DNA of 64,000 nt, taken from the NCBI GenBank assembly GCA_022825705.1, contig JAJDWH010000041.1:91001-155000 (forward strand). The letters are read 5' to 3'. Shown in pieces: positions 18,376 through 27,510 of the stretch (position 1 is the first letter of the stretch; each line of letters starts with the position of its first letter). The stretch is from Alphaproteobacteria bacterium. Lineage in GTDB: Bacteria; Pseudomonadota; Alphaproteobacteria; TMED109. A program made the position numbers and the translations under genes. The notes under the pieces were generated by a model. The model was not told the DNA's origin. It worked only from the letters and a program-made list of their open reading frames with translations, and did not search any database.

Positions 18376-19277
18376 TGGCGCCGCCTGTGGGCGCGGCTTT
18401 CCCGGTGCGCCATGTAGACCGAGCTGCCGAGAATGACGGTCGCACCGAGCCAGGTCCAGAGATCCGGGATCTCGGAATAGAGCGCGTAGCCGGCCAGGGC
18501 CATCATCGGCAGGCGGACGAAATCGTACGGCAAGACGGCCGTGGCTTCAGTGACCGCGAACGCGCGCACCCAGCAGTGGTGCGCCAGCGTGCCGACTAGG
18601 CCGAGCACCGCCATCAGCACGAGATCCGTCCCGGTGGGGGGCGTCCAATCCAGCAGCGCCGGCGTGACGGCGAACACGGACAGGAACAGCGGCACGTAGA
18701 GCACCACCGAGTTCGGGTGGTCGGTGCGGGCCACCACCTTGACCACGGTCGCTCCGACCGCCATCAGCATGGACGCGCAGAGCGCAGCCGCGACCGCAAA
18801 CGAGAATTCCGCGAAGCCGGGTCGCAGCACGATGAGCATCCCCACGAACCCGAGCGCGGTGGCGGTCCAGCGCCGGGCCCGCATGCGTTCCCCCAGAAAG
18901 ACGGCGATCAGCACGGCCGCGAAGACCGGCGCCGAGAAGTTGATGGCGGTGGCCTGTGCGAGGGGGATGTTGCTGACGGCGAAGAACCAAAGGTACATTG
19001 CGGTGAACCCGAGGAGGCCGCGAACGACCTGCAGGCCCGGCCGCTTGGTCTTGAGCGAGCGGATTCCCGCGGGCCAGACCAGCAGCAGCACGAAAATGAG
19101 CCCGAACAGCGAGCGGACGAACAGGAGTTCGAACAGGCCGTAGCGGGACGACAGCTCGCGGACCAGCGTGTTCATGAGGGTGAAGAAGACGTTCGCGACG
19201 ATCATCCACAGGGCGCCGCGCACGGGAGGAGGGATGGCGGCCCAGAGAATTCGGATCCTGTGCAGACTCATTGCCAA
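18372..19277 (-). CDS. DMT-superfamily (EamA) transporter 2
   Basis: 301 aa, the same length and topology as the gene it precedes, with two five-helix EamA repeats (GALWMIVANVFFTLMNTLVR; FAVAAALCASMLMAVGATVV). The tandem, ATGA-coupled arrangement suggests gene duplication followed by divergence, or a functional pair. Substrate unknown. The moaB gene lies about 50 bp downstream on the coordinate axis, upstream in the direction of transcription. Confidence 0.85.
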   Translation of the reverse strand: MAMSLHRIRILWAAIPPPVRGALWMIVANVFFTLMNTLVRELSSRYGLFELLFVRSLFGLIFVLLLVWPAGIRSLKTKRPGLQVVRGLLGFTAMYLWFFAVSNIPLAQATAINFSAPVFAAVLIAVFLGERMRARRWTATALGFVGMLIVLRPGFAEFSFAVAAALCASMLMAVGATVVKVVARTDHPNSVVLYVPLFLSVFAVTPALLDWTPPTGTDLVLMAVLGLVGTLAHHCWVRAFAVTEATAVLPYDFVRLPMMALAGYALYSEIPDLWTWLGATVILGSSVYMAHRESRAHRRRQ

Positions 19278-19328
19278 GACCTGGGAAGTTGCCGTCCTAC
19301 AGGTCTTGTCGGACCGCCGGTTCGGCGA

Positions 19329-19865
19329 TCAGCGGCGATGTTCGTTGAGTCGCGGCATCAGTTCGACAAGGTTGCAGGGGCGAAACCGATTGTCGAGTTG
19401 GTGGACGAGAATGTCGTCCCAGCCGTCGCGGCAGGCGCTCGGCGAACCCGGCAGCGCAAACAAGTAGGTGCCGTCGGCGACTCCGGCGAGCGCCCGGGAC
19501 TGCATCGTGGAGGTGCCGATCTTCGAGAAACTCAGCATCCTGAAGAGCTCTCCGAAGCCGGGGATGTCTTTCTCCACAACGCGCTGGAACGCCTCCGGCG
19601 TGACGTCGCGTCCCGTGATGCCGGTGCCGCCCGTTGCGATGATCGCATCCACCGAGGGATCGGCGATCCATTGCCGCAGCTGCTCCTCGATCAGGCCGGC
19701 CTCATCCCGGACCAGCGCGCGCGCCTGCAGGATGTGACTCGCGGCCGTGATGCGTTCGGCCAGCAGGTTGCCCGAACGGTCGTCGGCCAGCGACCGCGAA
19801 TCCGATACGGTCAGGACGGCGATCTGCACCGGCAGAAACGGCCTGGATTCGTCAAGACCCGACAT
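19329..19865 (-). CDS. moaB: Molybdenum cofactor biosynthesis protein B
   Basis: 178 aa of the MoaB/Mog molybdopterin-binding fold that adenylylates molybdopterin. Visible motifs: [35 protein letters not shown] and [16 protein letters not shown]. It overlaps the lytic transglycosylase gene by 14 bases, a linkage seen in other alphaproteobacteria. It may support molybdoenzymes together with the mod genes at 50-53 kb. Confidence 0.92.
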   Translation of the reverse strand: MSGLDESRPFLPVQIAVLTVSDSRSLADDRSGNLLAERITAASHILQARALVRDEAGLIEEQLRQWIADPSVDAIIATGGTGITGRDVTPEAFQRVVEKDIPGFGELFRMLSFSKIGTSTMQSRALAGVADGTYLFALPGSPSACRDGWDDILVHQLDNRFRPCNLVELMPRLNEHRR

Positions 19866-21654
19866 AGAGCTCCGTATCGTCTTTTCTGGCTCCGGAGTCC
19901 AGCGGGACGTACTGCGGCCACTTGCCGTGGCTCAGGGCGGTCCGGGCCGGTTTGTGTTGCCGGAAGCGGTCTCGATACATCCAGAGACTGGCGAGGACTC
20001 GCTTCACGAACCAGCGCGTTTCGAGCAATGGAATGCTCTCGATGAACAGCAGCGGATGGTCGGCGTCGATCCGCTCCTTCCAGGCGACCCAGTGGCGCGC
20101 CCCCGCGTTGTAGGCCACCAGGGCGCCGATCAGGTCGCGCCCGATGTCGGGGTGCTTCAGGATGTCGCCAAGCACGCGCTGGCCTAGGCGCAGATTGAAT
20201 ACGGGATCGTAGAGGTAGTCGGCGCCGGGACCACGGAGGCGGTTGTCACCGGTAAGTTTCCGTCCAATTCGCGGCAGCACCTGCATGAGCCCGCGGGCAC
20301 CGCGCGAGCTCTTGGCACGGATGTGAAAGCCGGATTCCTTGTGCACAATCGCGTGCACGAGAGCCTGGTCGATTTCGGTTGAGGCGCTGCCGAGCCAGTC
20401 CGAGGCCGGGTAGAGCGCTGATAGATTACGGGACCCTGAACGTTCCAGGCGGCTGCCCAGCCGGATCTGAACGCCAGGCAAGTCGAGCGCCATCGCGAAG
20501 GCAAGGAGTTCGGTGTCCGCGGTTCCGCGGTTTTCTCCGGCAAGCAGCCTGAATTCGGCATCGGCCTCGTAGATGCGTCCTGCCTGGACCAGCGCCACCG
20601 CGCGTTGGGCGGCGGGCAGCGTGAGCATCGGCGATTCCGAATTGACTGTAACCGCCTGCCGGTCGATCCAGCTGTTGCGTTCGGGCAGCCCCAGTTCTTC
20701 GAGCGCGAGCTGCCCGTAGAGGGTGAGGGGAAACTCGGCCGCGGTGCGCAGCATGTCCTCGGCGTCCCCGTCGTGGCCGATGCGGGCGTGGATCCGGGCC
20801 GCCCAGTAGGCGCCGCTGGCAGTTTCCCAAGTGCTGCCGGGCGTGATTGCGGCCTGACCGAAATGCTCGAGCGCGGAATAGGTCAGATCCAGTTGCAACG
20901 CCGCCAGGCCCGCCCGCAGATGGATCCACGAAAATCCGGGCTCTACCGACGTGCTTGCGGCCGCCGCCAGCGTGAACGCCCGCCAGTAGTCGCCGTCCGC
21001 GTAGTAGCCGATGGCGATCCGGCCCTCCAGCTGCGCAACGTCTTCGGGAGAGAGGTTGTTGGGTCCGCCGTGCAGGCGCGCCAGGGCACGGTCGTACTGC
21101 CCCCTGGTGACCAGGCGGATGATGTCCTGGGCGAACCTCCGTTGCGACCGCGTGTCGCCGATTTTCAGTGCGTGGCTTGGCCAATCGGGGCCGTAGCCGC
21201 CAAGGCGCTTGATGCTGCCCGGTGTCGGAGGCCGATCATCGTCCGGTCCCTGACGCCTGAGTGCGAGGCGATGGATCAGGCGCGCGCCCGGATGATCGGC
21301 ATAGGACTCCAGCCATCCGGCGAGGTCCGCGAACGACGAGCGGTACTCCGTCGGATGCATGAGTTTCTGGTAGCGCACGTGGCCAAGCAGGACGCGGTTC
21401 CGGAGTCTGGCGATTTCGGATTCCGCCGTGGCCCAGTCACCCTGATCCTGCAGGGTGAAGATGCGCCGATAGCGCTTTGCATCCTCCTGCGAGAGTACGG
21501 GCGGCACGCCTGCCCGGAGGAGTTCCTCCGTTACCTGTGCAAGCGGCTTCACGGGCTTGCCTTGTTCGATCGCCGGCGTCGCAGTGTGGCCCGACCCCGC
21601 CAGCACGATCGTACCGGCGACCACGACAGCAGTAATTCGTGAGGCTGTGGCCAT
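19852..21654 (-). CDS. Soluble lytic murein transglycosylase
   Basis: A 600-aa periplasmic enzyme that cleaves peptidoglycan MurNAc-GlcNAc bonds to 1,6-anhydro products. It has a signal peptide (MATASRITAVVVAGTIVLAG), a long alpha-helical superhelical domain (about residues 50-430), and a C-terminal Slt catalytic domain with HAIVHKESGFH (catalytic Glu), SSRGARGLMQVLP, VFNLRLGQRVL and VAYNAG. It overlaps moaB at its 3' end. Confidence 0.9.
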   Translation of the reverse strand: MATASRITAVVVAGTIVLAGSGHTATPAIEQGKPVKPLAQVTEELLRAGVPPVLSQEDAKRYRRIFTLQDQGDWATAESEIARLRNRVLLGHVRYQKLMHPTEYRSSFADLAGWLESYADHPGARLIHRLALRRQGPDDDRPPTPGSIKRLGGYGPDWPSHALKIGDTRSQRRFAQDIIRLVTRGQYDRALARLHGGPNNLSPEDVAQLEGRIAIGYYADGDYWRAFTLAAAASTSVEPGFSWIHLRAGLAALQLDLTYSALEHFGQAAITPGSTWETASGAYWAARIHARIGHDGDAEDMLRTAAEFPLTLYGQLALEELGLPERNSWIDRQAVTVNSESPMLTLPAAQRAVALVQAGRIYEADAEFRLLAGENRGTADTELLAFAMALDLPGVQIRLGSRLERSGSRNLSALYPASDWLGSASTEIDQALVHAIVHKESGFHIRAKSSRGARGLMQVLPRIGRKLTGDNRLRGPGADYLYDPVFNLRLGQRVLGDILKHPDIGRDLIGALVAYNAGARHWVAWKERIDADHPLLFIESIPLLETRWFVKRVLASLWMYRDRFRQHKPARTALSHGKWPQYVPLDSGARKDDTELYVGS

Positions 21655-21869
21655 GTGACGCGCCGCGCTCCCTAGCCGATAAGGGTAGCGCAGCCGGGTC
21701 CAAGCGCCGGTTTGCTAGGGATCGCGTATGCCGGTCGTCGCTGCGGACAATGCCGCGAGCCTACAACCGGTACCGGTTTCGGGCGCGGGCGGCCGTGCCG
21801 TTGCCGCCCGCCGAAGTCTTTCTTACTCTCTTGCCGGCCGGAGTGGCCAATGGTCGGGATCATGGCTCC

Positions 21870-22571
21870 ATGAACAAGGTGTACGAGGACGCTGCCGTCG
21901 CGCTCGATGGGCTGGTGGTGGACGGGATGACGGTGATGGCTGGCGGATTCGGACTCTGCGGCATTCCGGAGAACCTGATCCTTGCGCTCAAGGAAACAGG
22001 CGCGCGCGACCTCACGGTCATCAGCAACAACGCCGGCGTCGATGGCGCCGGTCTGGGCCTCCTGCTGGAAACCCGACAGGTGCGGAAGATGATTTCCAGT
22101 TACGTGGGCGAGAACAAGATCTTCGCCCAGCAGTACCTGGACGGCATCCTGGAACTCGAATTCAATCCCCAGGGAACACTGGCGGAACGGATTCGAGCCG
22201 GCGGCGCCGGGATTCCCGCATTTTACACGGCGACCGGAGCCGGCACGGTCGTCGCTGATGGCAAGGAAACCCGCACGTTCAACGGCCGGGCGTACGTCAT
22301 GGAAACGGGACTGGTGTCAGACCTTGCCATCGTGAAGGCGTGGAAAGGTGATACCAAGGGCAACCTGATCTACCGCAAGACCGCCCGGAACTTCAATCCG
22401 GTGATGGCCACTGCCGGCAAGGTTACGGTTGCCGAGGTCGAGCACCTCGTTGAACCGGACGAGCTCGACGGCGACCAGATCCACACGCCCGGGATCTACG
22501 TCGACCGGATCCTGCAGGGATCCCAGTACAGTCGGGTGGTCGAGCACCGGACTACCCGGCCCAGGCCCTGA
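21870..22571 (+). CDS. scoA: 3-oxoacid CoA-transferase subunit A
   Basis: 233 aa, alpha subunit of a class I CoA transferase of succinyl-CoA:3-ketoacid type, which activates acetoacetate. It has [44 protein letters not shown] and the C-terminal [21 protein letters not shown] chose ATG 21870 because upstream codons are unlike the family. The B subunit follows after 20 bp. Confidence 0.93.
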   Translation: MNKVYEDAAVALDGLVVDGMTVMAGGFGLCGIPENLILALKETGARDLTVISNNAGVDGAGLGLLLETRQVRKMISSYVGENKIFAQQYLDGILELEFNPQGTLAERIRAGGAGIPAFYTATGAGTVVADGKETRTFNGRAYVMETGLVSDLAIVKAWKGDTKGNLIYRKTARNFNPVMATAGKVTVAEVEHLVEPDELDGDQIHTPGIYVDRILQGSQYSRVVEHRTTRPRP

Positions 22572-22591
22572 GCGCGCGAACGGAGGCGACC

Positions 22592-23236
22592 ATGCCTTGG
22601 AATCGAACTGAAATCTGTGCCCGTGCCGCGCAGGAACTCCAGGACGGGTTCTACGTGAATCTTGGGATTGGCATGCCGACCGAGGTGGCGAACTTCGTTC
22701 CCGAGGGCATCGACATCACGCTCCAGAGCGAGAACGGGCTGCTGGGCATGGGGCCGTTTCCGTACGAGGAAGAAGTCGATGCCGACCTGATCAATGCCGG
22801 CAAACAGACGGTGTCGGAGCTTTCCGACTCCAGCTATTTCTCGAGCGCCGAAAGCTTCGCCATGATTCGGGGCGGGCATGTGGACCTCTCCATCCTCGGT
22901 GCCATGCAGGTGGCGGCCAACGGTGACCTCGCCAACTGGACCATTCCCGGGAAGATGGTGAAGGGAATGGGCGGGGCGATGGACCTGGTCGCCGGCGTGC
23001 GCCGTGTCATCGTCGTAATGGAACACGTCGCCCGCGACGGAAGCCCGAAACTTCTCGAGGCCTGCACCCTGCCGCTGACCGGACAAGCGTGCGTCGATCT
23101 CGTGATCACGGATCTCGGCGTCTTCATGCCGAAGGACGGCGTGGTTCAGGTCGTGGAACTGGCGCCGGGCGTCCAGTTCAGCGACGTCGAGGTGAAAACC
23201 GGGGCGCCGCTGGCCGAGGCCCGCCGCGCGGCCTGA
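22592..23236 (+). CDS. scoB: 3-oxoacid CoA-transferase subunit B
   Basis: 214 aa, beta subunit carrying the catalytic glutamate in [10 protein letters not shown]. Other family motifs are [33 protein letters not shown] and [19 protein letters not shown]. Preceded by CGGAGG. The tRNA-Arg-derived repeat starts only six bases after its stop, marking the left edge of the inserted island. Confidence 0.94.
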   Translation: MPWNRTEICARAAQELQDGFYVNLGIGMPTEVANFVPEGIDITLQSENGLLGMGPFPYEEEVDADLINAGKQTVSELSDSSYFSSAESFAMIRGGHVDLSILGAMQVAANGDLANWTIPGKMVKGMGGAMDLVAGVRRVIVVMEHVARDGSPKLLEACTLPLTGQACVDLVITDLGVFMPKDGVVQVVELAPGVQFSDVEVKTGAPLAEARRAA

Positions 23237-23241
23237 ACGAC

Positions 23242-23282
23242 TGGCGCGCCCTGCAGGACTCGAACTTGCGACCTGCGGTTTA
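23242..23282 (-). repeat. Left attachment-site repeat (3' half of tRNA-Arg)
   Basis: 41 bp matching 27470-27510 at 39 positions. It covers the CCA end, 3' acceptor strand, T arm, variable loop and 3' side of the anticodon arm of tRNA-Arg(TCT), with no 5' half, so it cannot be a tRNA. This is the signature left by tyrosine-recombinase integration into a tRNA gene. Confidence 0.85.
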
Positions 23283-24007
23283 AAGGGCGGTAGCTTCCCA
23301 CGAGCAAGAATGCGCGAGCGCCATACTCAGATTTGCTGAGTACGAGCAGCGCAGCCGAATAGTGCCGGGGGGGCTCTTGGCGGTTCAGAGCGACAGTTGC
23401 ACGGCTTGAGATATTGTCCGGAGACCTTGCACAGAATGTGGCCCGCTAGGCCGATACCTAGCGACGGCTATCAGACCGATGGCAAGAGGCGGAGGGTGGC
23501 GTTCGGGGTAACGTGACTGAGTGCGCCGCATGTGCCATGCCTCGAGTAGAACATCTAGCTGGAACAAGTCCGGAGATCCAAACTAAATTCACGCGATCGC
23601 CGTGCGCCGCTCCTCCGACATCCCGGGCGATGCTTCCAGCGGAGCCGTCTCTAGCACCGGCAGTATGAGCCTGGTGCTGATCCGCTCGTGGGTTCTCGGC
23701 GCGTGTGCGAGCCCTGGCAAGTGGGCACAAACTTCACGCTCGATACGGTTGGGGCACCGTGCGACGCAAGTCGAGCTTGTCTTGTTGGGTCGCGAACCGG
23801 ATGGCGGGCCTGAGCGTGGAAGGTCAGGGCTCTGCAGACGGAGGTGAGCGGCACGGACCCCCGATCTCCGGCCTCGACTCCCGGGCCACCGCGGTCCCGC
23901 CAGGTGCCGCTGCCGCGACTTCGAGCACCTCGACCCGGCGCGCTACGAGTGGCTGCCCGCTGTCGCTCCGAGCGTCCCGCCATTGCCGGCTGACGCTGCA
24001 GCCCCGG
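23283..24007. other. 725 bp inside the island without a supported gene
   Basis: Short frames on both strands show no family resemblance and frequent stops. I specifically looked for tyrosine-recombinase box motifs (HxLRH, LGH, RxY) and found none. Probably decayed sequence. Confidence 0.5.
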
Positions 24008-24742
24008 TCAGAACGCGTGGGTGTAGCCCACCTGGACGCCGACCTCGCGCACGTGGAACCGGTGGTCGATGCGGGGCATCCCGAGCGCCGATCCGTCCCC
24101 TCCGGTGCGGAACTCCAGCTCAGCGGCCGAGTACCGAACTTCCAGCCCGATGCGGCTTGCCGGGCTCCCCCATTCGGCACCCATGCCGACCACCCGCGGC
24201 CGAAGCGTGTGCTCGGCCACACTTCGGATTGCGCTGCCACCGATGTCGGAACCGCGCCGCACGGTTGCCCGTTCCCAATGCACGCCGGCGACGAGATAGA
24301 CCGATCCCCCTTCGCCCAGCAGCCCGCCCGGCGCGTACCCCAGCCGGGCGTTCATGCCGACGCCGCCTTCCTTTTCCACGCTCCACGGGCCGGGCCACAC
24401 GTCCCGGTCGCCAACGCCGGTGCCCTCCCGCAGGTAGCCCGCCGGGCCGCCACCCCCGTGGAATGCCGCTTCCAACTCTCCCGAAACGTACAGGCGGTCG
24501 GCGACGAAGGTTCGGTAGCCGAGCGACGCCCGCAACGTGCCGGCCCCGCGCCGCACCTCGTTCGTCGCGGTCTCGTAGCTCGCGGGTGGCACGTCGAGAC
24601 CGATTCCCTTTGTGTAGTCGGCGCTTGCCCGCTTCCAACCGGCCGCGACGCCGACGTACGGCCCTTCCTGCGCGTCGGCGTACTGGGTGGCCGTGAGCAG
24701 TAGAACGCAGGCCGCAAGCAGCGTGCCCCTGTAACCTCGCAT
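24008..24742 (-). CDS. Outer-membrane beta-barrel protein
   Basis: 244 aa with a clear signal peptide (MRGYRGTLLAACVLLLTATQ, cleavage near ADAQ) and a chain of alternating amphipathic strands (YVGVAAGWKRASADYTKG, LRASLGYRTFVADRLYVSGELEAAF, VGMNARLGYAPGGL, HFRVREVGVQVGYTHAF-like end). The C-terminal Phe is the classic BAM signal. The size suggests an eight-stranded OmpA/OmpX-like barrel. I chose ATG 24742 for the signal peptide; ATG 24763 and 24829 are alternatives. It is divergent from the PPC-domain gene. Confidence 0.7.
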   Translation of the reverse strand: MRGYRGTLLAACVLLLTATQYADAQEGPYVGVAAGWKRASADYTKGIGLDVPPASYETATNEVRRGAGTLRASLGYRTFVADRLYVSGELEAAFHGGGGPAGYLREGTGVGDRDVWPGPWSVEKEGGVGMNARLGYAPGGLLGEGGSVYLVAGVHWERATVRRGSDIGGSAIRSVAEHTLRPRVVGMGAEWGSPASRIGLEVRYSAAELEFRTGGDGSALGMPRIDHRFHVREVGVQVGYTHAF

Positions 24743-24827
24743 CCGATCACCCGACAAGGCCATTCCGTTGCGACCCGTACGGGATAGCGTCACCCCGCCG
24801 CCGCAACTTCCGGATCGTACGCGATAC

Positions 24828-25325
24828 ATGCGGCCGTTACCATTTCTGGAAGCCGGTGCGGAAGGTTGTGCGGGATGTGCTGGAGGCGGACAGGACGGAG
24901 CACTGGATGTCGACGGTAGCGACCGGGCCAGGGTGCGGCAGTCAGCCGCGGCGATCGTGGACGACTACTCGGACGACACGGACACCACGGGCACGGTCGC
25001 GGTCGGCGGCGAGGCGTCGGGCGAGATCAACTACAGGAACGACAGCGACTGGTTCGCGGTGACCCTCGAGGCGGGCAAGACCTACGAGATCACGCGGTCG
25101 GGCACGAAGGACGGGGCGAAGACCTCCCTGATCCTGGGCTCCATCTTTGACGACGAGGGGGAGTTCATCGACGGAACGCATTGTTTGCCGGGGGAGGCGA
25201 CGAAGCGGTTCACGCCGGACGAGGACGGGACCTACTACGTGTCGGTGTCCTCGTATTCCTCTGCGCCCGTCCTCGGCTTGCTGGGCGCCTACACGCTGTC
25301 CGTCGACGAGGTGGATGCCCTGTAG
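24828..25325 (+). CDS. PPC-domain (pre-peptidase C-terminal-like) protein
   Basis: About 165 aa from ATG 24828 (the frame is open to 24768). From about residue 45 it is a single PPC-like beta-sandwich: TTGTVAVGGEASGEI, NDSDWFAVTLEAGKTYEI, EDGTYYVSVSSY and TLSVDEVDAL. These domains usually occur as repeats in secreted bacterial proteins. No credible signal peptide is seen and the first 40 residues are not domain-like, so it may be a fragment of a larger protein. A second, broken copy of its start lies at 26578. Confidence 0.55.
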   Translation: MRPLPFLEAGAEGCAGCAGGGQDGALDVDGSDRARVRQSAAAIVDDYSDDTDTTGTVAVGGEASGEINYRNDSDWFAVTLEAGKTYEITRSGTKDGAKTSLILGSIFDDEGEFIDGTHCLPGEATKRFTPDEDGTYYVSVSSYSSAPVLGLLGAYTLSVDEVDAL

Positions 25326-25520
25326 CGGCACGGGCGCGGCAGCGCAGCGGGACGGGCGGCGGCGGTCAGGCGGAAACCCGCACGACTCGTACCGGGTGCG
25401 CCCTGGCGTCGACTGGGACTTGCCCCACTTCACGCAAAGCCCTTCGCGCAGCGGTGCCGCGGTGACCAATCCACTCCTCCGGGACGCGGCCCGTTGCGTT
25501 GCAAGCAGTCGTTGCATACG

Positions 25521-25543
25521 CTGCATGTGTTATGGGCATGCAG
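25521..25543 (+). promoter_or_regulatory. Inverted repeat overlapping the VapB start (putative operator)
   Basis: A perfect 7-bp inverted repeat CTGCATG-N9-CATGCAG spans the candidate start codons at 25532 and 25538. Toxin-antitoxin complexes of the VapBC/FitAB type repress their own promoter through such palindromes. Seen directly; function inferred. Confidence 0.5.
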
Positions 25544-25780
25544 TACACTATCCGTTCGATTCCCGAGGCCGTCGACCGCGCCGTGCGGCACCGCGCCCGA
25601 CGAGAAGACAAGAGCATTAATGCGGTCGTGGTCGAAGCGCTCGCCCGTGGTCTGGAACTGGAGGCCGGATCAGCCGAGCATACGGACCTCGATCATCTGA
25701 TCGGCACCTGGCAGGAGGATCCAGCCTTCGACCTCGCCGTCGCCGATTTCGAGCGCGTCGACGCCGACGCGTGGCCGTGA
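25532..25780 (+). CDS. VapB/FitA-type antitoxin (ribbon-helix-helix)
   Basis: 82 aa. The N-terminal half (QYTIRSIPEAVDRAVRHRAR, then SINAVVVEALARGL) is a ribbon-helix-helix DNA-binding fold of the FitA/VapB kind. The acidic C-terminus (DHLIGTWQEDPAFDLAVADFERVD) is the toxin-neutralising tail seen in partners of PIN toxins. Two starts, 25532 and 25538, are possible. The end overlaps the toxin gene as GTGA, and the palindrome at its start suggests autorepression. Confidence 0.82.
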   Translation: MGMQYTIRSIPEAVDRAVRHRARREDKSINAVVVEALARGLELEAGSAEHTDLDHLIGTWQEDPAFDLAVADFERVDADAWP

Positions 25781-26160
25781 ACGTCGCCCTCGATACCAAC
25801 GCGTACAGCGATTTCATGCGCGGCGACGGCGACCGGGTGCGGGTGGTCCGCGCCGCGCGCACCATCGCCCTGCCCCTCATCGTCCTGGGCGAATTGCGTG
25901 CCGGCTTCGCCGCGGGCAATCGGGAGTCTGCCAACGCCGCCAACCTCCGCCGGTTTCTGGCGAGCCCGCGGGCATCGATCCTCCTTCCGGACGAGCAGAC
26001 CGCACATCATTACGCGCAACTCCACTTCCAACTCCGGGCCAAGGGAGCTGCCATCCCGACCAACGATCTCTGGATCGCCTCCTTGGTCGTCCAGCACGAC
26101 CTGATTCTCTGCACCTCCGATAACCACTTCCGGCAGCTCCCGCAGGTCGCGACCTGTTGA
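25777..26160 (+). CDS. VapC-type PIN-domain toxin
   Basis: 127-aa PIN-domain ribonuclease. The four conserved acidic positions are visible: Asp in ALDTNAYSDF, Glu in LGELRAGF, Asp in PTNDLWIASL and Asp in TSDNHF. VapC toxins cut tRNA or rRNA and are held inactive by VapB. GTG 25777 overlaps the antitoxin stop (GTGA); GTG 25771 is an alternative. All catalytic residues are intact, so the pair could be active. Confidence 0.85.
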   Translation: MNVALDTNAYSDFMRGDGDRVRVVRAARTIALPLIVLGELRAGFAAGNRESANAANLRRFLASPRASILLPDEQTAHHYAQLHFQLRAKGAAIPTNDLWIASLVVQHDLILCTSDNHFRQLPQVATC

Positions 26161-26577
26161 GCCCGCCGCAAAGCATCCGGACCGGCCTGTTCTCGGCCTC
26201 ACCGACACGGTCCGGCGCTCGTGGCCTTCCGCACAGATCCCATGTAGGCCGCTTGGCGGCTGGCGGCTGGCGGCGACGGTGGACGGATCTGTTCACAGCA
26301 GTTCGGCGGGATCAGGCCGCTGGACGGCGTACATGTGGCCGTTCCGCAATCCTTTTGTGCTCGGGCGGGCTGGCGCGTCGCGCCAGCCTGTGTCGTGAGG
26401 TCAATCGCAATACCCCAAACTGCTAGTTCCGGAACGGCACGACCAACCCCAATAAAAGCCAGTTTCTCCTGTTGAGACCGTGTGTTGCGGTTGATATTTG
26501 TCGTCGACCGCCGTCCAGCCTGCCTGCCCGGGCGGGCTTGACGTCGAGGTCTGGATCTGCGCTGAGGGGGAACCAAC

Positions 26578-26733
26578 ATGGCTGACGATTACAGGGCCAG
26601 CACCAAGACCACGGGGACCGTCGCCGTCGACCCGAGTTCCGCGAGGCCGGACGTTTCCAGGTCGTCGGCCGGGCGCCCCACCGCGCGCACCCGCGACGCG
26701 CGCCCGGTCGGCGAGAATGGCTTGACGACGTAG
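26578..26733 (+). pseudogene. Truncated copy of the PPC-protein N-terminus
   Basis: The ATG at 26578 follows a good ribosome-binding site (GAGGGGG). It begins MADDYRASTKTTGTVAVD, paralleling VDDYSDDTDTTGTVAVG of the intact PPC protein at 24828-25325. Similarity stops after about 18 residues, and the rest is out-of-family sequence antisense to the response-regulator relic. Likely a rearranged, truncated paralogue. Confidence 0.5.
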
Positions 26734-26900
26734 TCGGCGCCGCCCGCCGCCAGCACCCGCGCCGGGGTCTCGTCGCGCCCGTCCCTTGGGATGAAGATGA
26801 CGGGCAGGTCGGCGAGTTCCGGCAGCGTGCGCATCAGCCCGGTGCCGTCGGCGCCAGGTAGCGCCCGCGCCTGTGGCTCGAACGCTGGCGATGCCGTGCT
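26640..26900 (-). pseudogene. Response-regulator receiver-domain fragment
   Basis: The translation includes GTGLMRTLPELADLPVIFI, then GRDETPARVLAAGGADYVVK and PFSPTGRASRVRAV, matching the beta4-alpha5 half of CheY/OmpR receivers (LPVIFI; conserved Lys in YVVKPFSPT). The N-terminal acidic cluster, phospho-acceptor Asp and output domain are absent, so this is a relic. Confidence 0.6.
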
Positions 26901-27469
26901 GGACAGCATCGAACCCGTCCGTCCACGCGTCGACGAGGACAGGGCGCCGATGCGGCACGGCTACTGGATGTGCTGCAGGACCGCACCGCGGCAGGTGTGC
27001 ATCGTCGTCGTCTCCCGCCTTGTCCGTTACCGCGTCGAGAGGATCCGGCTGCCGGACTACTCTGGCCACGACATTCCCCTTGAGCGCGAGAAGGAGGTCG
27101 ACCTGCGGTTGAATCTGAATTCGGAGCCTTCGCCCGCAAGCTCCTGTTCGAATCATGCAGCCGGGCAGGGACTCGGTCAGCGGGTGATAGAGCGGAACCG
27201 TACCGCTGCCGATGTGGCGGAAGCACCGGGCCAACCGGGCTCGCTCAGGACGCTGAACGCCATCGACTTCGAATTCCCACTCGGTGACCGAACGCAAACG
27301 AACGGTTACCCGGAAGGTCCTGGCTGGCGCACAAGACAAGTCAAACGCTGTCACTCACGGTCAGAAAACAAATTCAAAGTGTTAGCCAGTAGTCTGCCAA
27401 CCGGGCAAACAGGTGCCACAACGAGTACGACACAGCCTCGGTTTATTGCAGTCAATCAGTGACTTGTGG

Positions 27470-27510
27470 TGGCGCGCCCTGCAGGACTCGAACCTGCGAC
27501 CTGCGATTTA
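27470..27510 (-). repeat. Right attachment-site repeat within tRNA-Arg
   Basis: The 3' half of tRNA-Arg from the anticodon loop to CCA, repeated at 23242-23282 with two mismatches (T-arm and anticodon-stem positions). The match stops in the anticodon loop, a usual crossover region for tRNA-targeting tyrosine integrases. Confidence 0.82.

Larger units (their letters stand above)
23242..27469. mobile_element. 4.2-kb genomic island integrated at tRNA-Arg(TCT)
   Basis: The segment between the truncated tRNA copy (23242) and the intact tRNA (27470-27546) is 4,228 bp, the unit expected from site-specific integration. Inside are an outer-membrane beta-barrel, a PPC-domain protein, a VapBC pair, and relics of a response regulator and a second PPC protein. 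No integrase is recognisable, so it is a decayed or non-autonomous island. VapBC could have stabilised it (inference). Confidence 0.75.
26161..27469. other. Gene-poor relic region at the right of the island
   Basis: About 1.3 kb without an intact gene. It holds a truncated PPC-protein start (26578-26733, plus) and, on the minus strand, a response-regulator fragment (about 26650-26900). The long minus-strand frame 26401-27354 has no consistent family resemblance and is probably fortuitous. The AT-richer stretch 27340-27465 next to the tRNA shows nothing I can name. Confidence 0.5.

Noticed and set aside
23242..23282. Possible second tRNA-Arg gene
   Set aside because: Only the 3' half is present, so no acceptor, D or anticodon arm can form.
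26401..27354. 317-codon minus-strand frame in the island
   Set aside because: Only the part overlapping the receiver relic resembles a protein, and that is in a different frame; the remainder has no family signal.
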